Shown here: positions 59,133 to 64,000 of the stretch, piece after piece
How positions within the stretch are numbered: position 1 is the stretch's first letter
Layout of the letters: each line of letters starts with the position of its first letter
Assembly (NCBI GenBank): GCA_964371405.1
Contig: CAYJLV010000007.1
Coordinates: forward strand, 1 to 64,000
Direction of reading: 5' to 3'
Origin: JAMHWF01 sp964371405
GTDB taxonomy: Bacteria; Pseudomonadota; Gammaproteobacteria; Burkholderiales; Burkholderiaceae_C
Length of the DNA: 64,000 bases
Position numbers and translations under genes: made by a program
Notes under the pieces: generated by a model
Databases searched by the model: none
The model's input: the letters and a program-made list of their open reading frames with translations, nothing else
Told to the model about the DNA's origin: nothing

Positions 59133-60176
59133 ATGAATGACGACGCGCGACCCCACGTTTCCATCCTCACCGGCTACCTCGGCAGCGGCAAGACGACGCT
59201 GCTCAACCGTCTGCTGCGCGACCCCGCGCTGGCCGACGCCGCCGTCGTCGTCAACGAGTTCGGCGAGGTCGGCATCGACCACGCGCTGGTCGATGCATCG
59301 ACCGACGGCGTCGTGCTGCTGTCGTCGGGCTGCCTGTGCTGCACTGTGCGCAGCGACCTGCTGGCCACGCTGAGCGAGCTGACGGCGCGGCGCCGCGCGG
59401 GCTCCGTGCCGCCGTTTCGCCGCGTCCTCATCGAGACGACCGGGCTCGCTGATCCGGCGCCGATCCTGCAGGCGCTGATGAGCGACTACGCAGCCGTCAG
59501 CGAGTACCGCATCGGCCGCGTCATCACAGTCGTCGACGCGCTGCACGGCATGCGCACGCTGGATGAACGCTTCGAGGCCGTGCGCCAAGTTGCCGTGGCG
59601 GATCGGCTGGTGATCTCGAAGACCGACCTGGTCGATGCCGGCGCCGTCGCGCGCCTGCGCTCGCGACTTGCCGCTCTCAACCCGCTGGCCGAGCAGATCG
59701 TCGCGGTGCACGGCGACCCGGCCAGCGACCGCCTGCTCGGCGGCGCCGCTTTCGATCTCGCGAGCAAGGGCGCCGACGTGCAGCATTGGATCGACGAAGC
59801 GCGTGACGACGCGGCGCACGCCGGACACGATGAGCATCACCACCACCACGACGAGCGCATCCGCGCGCACTGCCTGGTCTGGCAGCAGCCACAGGACTGG
59901 GGCCGTATCGCAGCCGGGCTGGATCGGCTGGTGGTCGACCACGGCGATCAACTACTGCGCGTCAAGGGCCTCGTCAACGTCGCCGGCCAGGACGAGCCCG
60001 TCGTGATCCAAGGCGTGCGCAACCTGTTCCACCCACCCTCGACGCTCGACCACTGGCCTGATGACGACCGCCGCACGCGGCTGGTCTTCATCACCGAAGG
60101 TTTGGAGCGCGCCGATATCGAGCGCTCGATCGAGCGCGGTGCGCGCGAAGGCGTCGACGCGGTCGAGGTGTTCTGA
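59133..60176 (+). CDS. CobW/G3E-family GTPase (zinc metallochaperone-like)
   Basis: 347 residues. P-loop GYLGSGKTTLLNR, the metal motif CLCC (67-70) in LLSSGCLCCTVRSDLL, LIETTGLADPAPI and the base motif ISKTDLVDA. A histidine-rich loop (GHDEHHHHHDE) near residue 230 is followed by the CobW C-terminal domain (LLRVKGLVNVAGQDEPVVIQ). Such proteins (YeiR/ZagA/ZigA group) deliver zinc or other divalent metals to client enzymes. No Zur box is obvious in the 56-nt upstream region, and which metal is used is not provable. It is convergent with the Bug gene (3 nt apart). Confidence 0.9.
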   Translation: MNDDARPHVSILTGYLGSGKTTLLNRLLRDPALADAAVVVNEFGEVGIDHALVDASTDGVVLLSSGCLCCTVRSDLLATLSELTARRRAGSVPPFRRVLIETTGLADPAPILQALMSDYAAVSEYRIGRVITVVDALHGMRTLDERFEAVRQVAVADRLVISKTDLVDAGAVARLRSRLAALNPLAEQIVAVHGDPASDRLLGGAAFDLASKGADVQHWIDEARDDAAHAGHDEHHHHHDERIRAHCLVWQQPQDWGRIAAGLDRLVVDHGDQLLRVKGLVNVAGQDEPVVIQGVRNLFHPPSTLDHWPDDDRRTRLVFITEGLERADIERSIERGAREGVDAVEVF

Positions 60177-60179
60177 AGA

Positions 60180-61166
60180 TCAGTCCTCGGGCGTGAAGCC
60201 CGACGCCTTGGCGATCGGCCCCCAGCGCTCGTGGTCGGCAAGCACGCGCGCGGCAAAGCTCTCGGGCGTACCGGGCGCCGTCTCGTAGCCGAGCTTGGCC
60301 AGCTCGGCCGCGACCTTGGGCACGGCGAGCGCTTCGTCGATCGCCGCGGCGAGTCCCGCCACCGTCGCCGCCGGCGTGCGCGCTGGCAGGAAGAAGCCGA
60401 TCCAGCCCTGCGCCTCGACTTCGTAGCCCGACTCCTTGAGCGTCGGCACCTCGGGCAGCAGCGATGAGCGCTGCGCGCCGCTCGTCGCCAGCGGGCGCAG
60501 TCGGCCGGCGCGGATGTGCGGCAGCGCTTCGCCGATCGTCGCGAGGTAGCACGCGATCTGGCCGCCCATCACGTCCTGCATCGCCGGCCCGCCGCCCTTG
60601 TACGGCACGTGCAGCATCGCTGCGCCCGAGGCGCGCGACAGCATCACGCCGGCAAAGTGCGGCACCGAGCCGGCCGCCGGGCTGGCGTAGGCGGCCTCCT
60701 TCGGGTTCGCTTGGCACCAGCGGATGAAGTCACCCGCCGTCGCCACCGAAGCCGGCAGCTTGGGCCCGACGACGAGCACGAACTCGTTGTAGAACGCCAA
60801 CGCGACCGGCACGAAGTCGCGCTCGGCGTCGTAGGCGAGCCGACGGTAGATGTGCGGGAACAGGACAAAGGGCGAGCCCGGCGTCATCAGCATCGTGCTG
60901 CCGTCGGGCGGCGCATGTTTGACCTGCTCGACGGCCAGCCTTCCGGCAGCGCCCGCCTTGTTCTCAACGATGACGGTGGGCGCGTAACGGCCGGTGAGCT
61001 GTTCGGCGATCAGCCGGCCGGGGATGTCGGTCGCGCCGCCCGGCGGAAAGCCGATGACGATGCGCGCCAGACGGTCGATCGTCGCCGCCGACGCGGGCAG
61101 CGACACTCCAGTGGCCGAAACCGCCAGCCCGGCCAGGGAGCCGGCGATGATGTCACGACGTTTCAT
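60180..61166 (-). CDS. Bug-family (tripartite tricarboxylate transporter) periplasmic binding protein
   Basis: 328 residues. Twin-arginine-like signal (MKRRDIIAGSLAGLAVSATG) and mature protein starting near ATIDRLARIVIGFPPGGATD. TVIVENKAGAAGRLAVEQVK and VPYKGGGPAMQDVMGGQIAC are the typical TctC-like family signatures. These bind small carboxylates, often aromatic acids. No membrane components (TctA/TctB) are in the window. It is the last gene of the cluster 63644-60180 and overlaps the acyl-CoA ligase stop by 4 nt. Confidence 0.9.
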   Translation of the reverse strand: MKRRDIIAGSLAGLAVSATGVSLPASAATIDRLARIVIGFPPGGATDIPGRLIAEQLTGRYAPTVIVENKAGAAGRLAVEQVKHAPPDGSTMLMTPGSPFVLFPHIYRRLAYDAERDFVPVALAFYNEFVLVVGPKLPASVATAGDFIRWCQANPKEAAYASPAAGSVPHFAGVMLSRASGAAMLHVPYKGGGPAMQDVMGGQIACYLATIGEALPHIRAGRLRPLATSGAQRSSLLPEVPTLKESGYEVEAQGWIGFFLPARTPAATVAGLAAAIDEALAVPKVAAELAKLGYETAPGTPESFAARVLADHERWGPIAKASGFTPED

Positions 61167-62524
61167 GATGCGTTATCTCCTTGAGGCTTCGTGCCGCGAC
61201 GCCGGTCGACGACGCGCCTCGCCTTTGCCCTTCCGTCCGGCGGCGGCAGCGTCGCAGGATCGACGATCTGCACCTGCGCGTTGACGCGGATCGATTCGCG
61301 CAGCGCCTCGCGCAACCGCGCGGTGGCGCGTTCGAGCGCCTCGCCGGCCAGCCCGGCGACAGCCGACTCGGCGCGCACCAGCAGCGTCGGCAGGTCGCCG
61401 TCACCGCCGATCTCGACCTGGTACTCGGCGCCGAGCTGCGGCACGCTGCGCACGGCGGCCTCGATCGCCGCCGGAAAGATGTTGGCGCCGCGATACCAGA
61501 TCATGTCGTCGACGCGCCCGAGTACCGAGCCCTCGAGCCGCGCGCCGGTGTGTCCGCAGGTACAGGCCTCGACGGTCGATAGGCGCCCGAGGTCGCGCGT
61601 GCGGTAGCGCAGCACCGGCTGCGTGTCGCCGACGAGGTTGGTGTAGACGATCTCGCCGACACTGCCCGGCGGCAGCGGCACGCCGGTCTCGGGGTCGACG
61701 ATCTCGGTGTATACGAGGTCGCTGGCGACGTGGATCGACGTGCTGTGCGGGCAGCTGCCGCCGATCGGGAACAGCTCGGTCAGGCCGTAGCCGTCGGCGA
61801 TGTGCTGCACGCCCCAACCTTCGAGCAGCCGGCGGCGCGTTTCAGCTGCTGCGGCGCCCGGCTCGCCCACCGACGCGATCGTGCGGATACCCAGCGTCGG
61901 CAGGTCGACGCCCGTCTCGCGCGCGACCTCGGCAAGGTGCAGCAGGTACGACGCCGTGCCCGACACGACGGCAGGCCGCAGCTCATTGATCAGGCGCAGC
62001 TTCGTCTTCGTGTCGTAGAGGCCCGCCAGCACGACGAGCGCGCCCATCGCCGCCAAGCTCTCGGCCGACCCCATCGGCCCCATAAGGCCGTCGACCGGCC
62101 CGAGCACAATTGCCACCTCGCCCGGTGCGACGGTCGGATTGCGACGGAAGCGGTCGAGCACGTAGCTCCAGTCGCGCCCCGAGAACACGCGCTTGAGCGG
62201 CGTGCCGGTGGTGCCCGACGTGGTGACGAACTTGCGCCACTGCGACGGACCGCTGGCGACGTAGGAGCCGAACGGCGGATGCGCGGCCTGGTCGGCCTGC
62301 AACTCGGAGCGGTCGCAGAACGGGATGCGCGGCAGGTCTTCCAGCCCCCGCACGTCGTCGGGGCGCAGGCCGGCGACGTCGAACTTGCGGCGCCAGAACG
62401 GCGCTGCGTCGTAGCAGTAGCGCACCATCTCGCGCAGCCGGCGCGACTGCATCTCGCGCAACAAAGCCGGCGGCTGCCGGTCGGCGCGCGAGTCAAGGAT
62501 CAGGTATTCGGGCAGCGACGCCAT
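61163..62524 (-). CDS. Phenylacetate-CoA ligase-like adenylate-forming enzyme
   Basis: 453 residues. The AMP-binding loop FVTTSGTTGTPLKRVFSG, the core YGLTELFPIGGSCPHSTS, RYRTRDLGRLS and the zinc-like CTCGHTGARLEG are those of PaaK-type ligases. It activates an aryl or related carboxylate to its CoA thioester using ATP. The actual acid is unknown. It is the middle gene between an amidohydrolase (19 nt) and the Bug protein (overlap 4 nt), suggesting a short catabolic route. Confidence 0.9.
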   Translation of the reverse strand: MASLPEYLILDSRADRQPPALLREMQSRRLREMVRYCYDAAPFWRRKFDVAGLRPDDVRGLEDLPRIPFCDRSELQADQAAHPPFGSYVASGPSQWRKFVTTSGTTGTPLKRVFSGRDWSYVLDRFRRNPTVAPGEVAIVLGPVDGLMGPMGSAESLAAMGALVVLAGLYDTKTKLRLINELRPAVVSGTASYLLHLAEVARETGVDLPTLGIRTIASVGEPGAAAAETRRRLLEGWGVQHIADGYGLTELFPIGGSCPHSTSIHVASDLVYTEIVDPETGVPLPPGSVGEIVYTNLVGDTQPVLRYRTRDLGRLSTVEACTCGHTGARLEGSVLGRVDDMIWYRGANIFPAAIEAAVRSVPQLGAEYQVEIGGDGDLPTLLVRAESAVAGLAGEALERATARLREALRESIRVNAQVQIVDPATLPPPDGRAKARRVVDRRRGTKPQGDNAS

Positions 62525-62543
62525 CGTGGTCCCCTGCGGCGAA

Positions 62544-63644
62544 TCAGGCGTCGCGCCGGCCGCTACCGTGGCTGGCCGTCTTGGGATCGCCCCACTGCGG
62601 CACCAGCCGCTCGCTGACGGGGCGGAACAGCCGCGTGTGCGGCGGCTCGATGCGAAACAGCCGCGCCGCGTTGCCGCCGAGGATCAGGTTCAGGTCGTCC
62701 TGCGCAATGTCGAGCGCCGTCAGCTGGCGCAAGCTCCAGCCCCAGCAGTCGACCTGGTGGCGCACCAGCGGCTGGTTACGCAGCTGCACCGGATAGGCCT
62801 GCGGCGTCTGGCCGTACTGCGTGTGGAACGGGATGCTCGCGCCCCAGTCGGTGCCCCAGACCAGCTTCTCGGGGCCGATGTTGGGATCGCGCAGCGCCTT
62901 CCAGTACAGGTCGGTCCAGTAGTAGCCTGTCTCAAGATAGACGTTGTCGTGCGACGCGCACACCGTCATCGCCTCCTCGACCATGCGCTCGCTCCACCAA
63001 CCCTGCATACCGCCGTGGTCCATCAGGATCGGCACGTCGGGATACTCGGCGGCGAGGTCGGTGATCCACAGCGGGTGCAGCGTCTCGGGCCAATAGTGGT
63101 AGGTCAGCGGATAGCCCATCACGACGCCGGTGTGGATGCGCGCCACCACCTTGTGCTTGCGCGCCACGTCCATCACCGGGCGGATCTGGTCCATACGCTC
63201 GGTCTGCGACATCGTCTTGCGGTTGGCGCTGTTGGCCGGCATGCCCTCGCCGATCCCGCGGAACTTGCCGGTGGCGAGCAGCGCGTCGATCTCGCGCGCC
63301 GCCGCCTCGGGCGTCCACGGCTCCTCGCCGCGCAGCGACTTCTTGGCCGTCTCCATCGCCGCGCAGCAGGCGACAAAGCGGTCGGGGTGCTGCTCGACGA
63401 GCCGCGCATTGATCTCGTTGCTCATGCCGAAGGCCGGCAGCAGCACGCACATGTCGACGTCGTAGCACTGCATGTCGTACTGCAGGCGCGGCGAGTTGTC
63501 GTAGGCCTCGAGCCGGCGAATCGCCTGCGCAAGGTCGTTGTAGCGCGTCGGCGCAGCCTTCGGGTCGGCGCGCGAGAGCTGCGGCCCGGCGGCGAAGCGC
63601 TGCGCGTGGACGTGGGTGTCGATGACGAAGCGGCCGGCTTTCAT
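62544..63644 (-). CDS. Amidohydrolase-2 family (metal-dependent decarboxylase/hydrolase)
   Basis: 366 residues from ATG 63644 (MKAGRFVIDTHVHAQRF); upstream in-frame starts reach into the divergent promoter and are unlikely. TIM-barrel metal sites: the HxH in DTHVHAQ, the His in RIHTGVVMG, ILMDHGGMQGWW and the Asp in VWGTDWGAS. The family includes ACMSD, gamma-resorcylate decarboxylase and related aromatic-acid enzymes. The specific reaction cannot be told. It is the first gene of the three-gene operon next to a LysR regulator. Confidence 0.86.
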   Translation of the reverse strand: MKAGRFVIDTHVHAQRFAAGPQLSRADPKAAPTRYNDLAQAIRRLEAYDNSPRLQYDMQCYDVDMCVLLPAFGMSNEINARLVEQHPDRFVACCAAMETAKKSLRGEEPWTPEAAAREIDALLATGKFRGIGEGMPANSANRKTMSQTERMDQIRPVMDVARKHKVVARIHTGVVMGYPLTYHYWPETLHPLWITDLAAEYPDVPILMDHGGMQGWWSERMVEEAMTVCASHDNVYLETGYYWTDLYWKALRDPNIGPEKLVWGTDWGASIPFHTQYGQTPQAYPVQLRNQPLVRHQVDCWGWSLRQLTALDIAQDDLNLILGGNAARLFRIEPPHTRLFRPVSERLVPQWGDPKTASHGSGRRDA

Positions 63645-63679
63645 GCGATGCGATGCGTGGGGTATCAAGGGTGGAGCCA

Positions 63680-63707
63680 ATGCTATGCTGACCCGAGCAT
63701 CCGTCAA
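63680..63707. promoter_or_regulatory. LysR-type T-N11-A operator overlapping the catabolic operon promoter
   Basis: ATGCT (63680-63684) and AGCAT (63696-63700) form a perfect dyad separated by 11 nt, a classical T-N11-A LysR box. On the minus strand TTGACG (63702-63707) and TAGCAT (63680-63685), 16 nt apart, make a fair sigma-70 promoter for the amidohydrolase operon, so operator and promoter overlap. A direct repeat TTCGATAC (63708-63715, 63717-63724) lies on the lysR side. Confidence 0.62.
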
Positions 63708-63738
63708 TTCGATACGTTCGATACTTCCAATCCAAGCC

Positions 63739-64000
63739 ATGGATTTGCATCGCCTCGATCTCAACCTGCTGGTGACGTTTCATGCGCTGATGCGCGAGGC
63801 CAGCGTGACGCGCGCCGGCGCGCGCCTCGGCCTGAGCCAGCCGGCGATCAGCTACGCGCTCGCAAAGCTGCGCGCGACGTTCGGCGACCCGCTGTTCGTG
63901 CGCGAGGGGTCGCGCATGCAGCCGACGGCGCGTGCGCAGGCACTGGCTGGGCCGATCGGCCGCGTCATCGAGCTGATCGGCAGCGAGGTGCTGACGCGCG
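63739..64000 (+). CDS. LysR-family transcriptional regulator, 5' part
   Basis: The ATG at 63739 gives MDLHRLDLNLLVTFHALMRE. The N-terminal winged helix (VTRAGARLGLSQPAISYALA, KLRATFGDPLFVREGSRM) is a typical LysR DNA-binding domain. The gene runs off the window after 87 codons, so the effector domain is unseen. It is divergent from the amidohydrolase operon across 94 nt that hold a T-N11-A dyad, implying that it regulates that operon. Confidence 0.95.
   Translation, partial: MDLHRLDLNLLVTFHALMREASVTRAGARLGLSQPAISYALAKLRATFGDPLFVREGSRMQPTARAQALAGPIGRVIELIGSEVLTR

Overview
The window is a chromosomal segment of a high-GC (roughly 70% by eye) betaproteobacterium, most likely of the order Burkholderiales. 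This follows from gene order and family types: hemH-hslR-grpE-dnaK-dnaJ, rpsF-priB-rpsR-rplI-dnaB, carA-carB-greA, rlmE-ftsH-folP-glmM-pstSCAB-phoUBR and surE-pcm-nlpD-rpoS-rlmD. No species can be named from the sequence alone. I see no tRNA, rRNA, insertion sequence, prophage, CRISPR array or origin. Coding density is very high and no gene-free stretch exceeds 300 bases. The longest are about 243 nt before grpE, 220 nt before rho and 208 nt between surE and a response regulator gene.

Left part (1-20.8 kb). The 3' end of the housekeeping sigma factor gene is followed by a class III cyclase-FHA fusion, a stand-alone receiver and ferrochelatase. Next comes the heat-shock block (hslR, grpE, dnaK, dnaJ), with heat-shock sigma factor promoter matches in front of grpE and dnaK. 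A receiver-TPR protein, whose phosphorylation site reads Glu, closes the block. On the minus strand lie dnaB and the rpsF ribosomal operon, with a radical-SAM gene that has a LexA-like box at its start. A large sodium:solute symporter follows, then a translationally coupled pair made of a kinase-HDOD-GAF protein and a pseudokinase-HDOD protein.

Middle (20.9-43.9 kb). A two-subunit AddAB-type helicase-nuclease is followed by trxA, rho, rpmE2 and a GT39-like membrane protein. Then come the complete phosphate regulon (pstSCAB-phoU-phoB-phoR), with an array of 11-bp PhoB half-sites in front of pstS, and glmM, folP, ftsH, rlmE, yhbY, a DUF4149-type membrane protein gene and greA.

Right part (44-64 kb). 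carAB is followed by a haem-binding-like protein, a Bax-inhibitor-1 protein, rlmD, a PolB-type 3'-5' exonuclease, rpoS, nlpD, pcm and surE. A NarL-type two-component pair and a zinc-related G3E GTPase come next. The window ends in a small LysR-controlled cluster (amidohydrolase, PaaK-like acyl-CoA ligase, Bug-type binding protein) whose divergent promoter region carries a T-N11-A operator.

Two 10-N scaffold gaps, in the radical-SAM gene (10348-10357) and in carA (47843-47852), are flanked by poly-C runs that look like sequencing artefacts. Both genes are probably intact in the organism. Most of the window is core housekeeping sequence. The most unusual content is the pseudokinase/kinase HDOD pair, the cyclase-FHA protein, and the regulatory sites at the radical-SAM, pstS and LysR loci.
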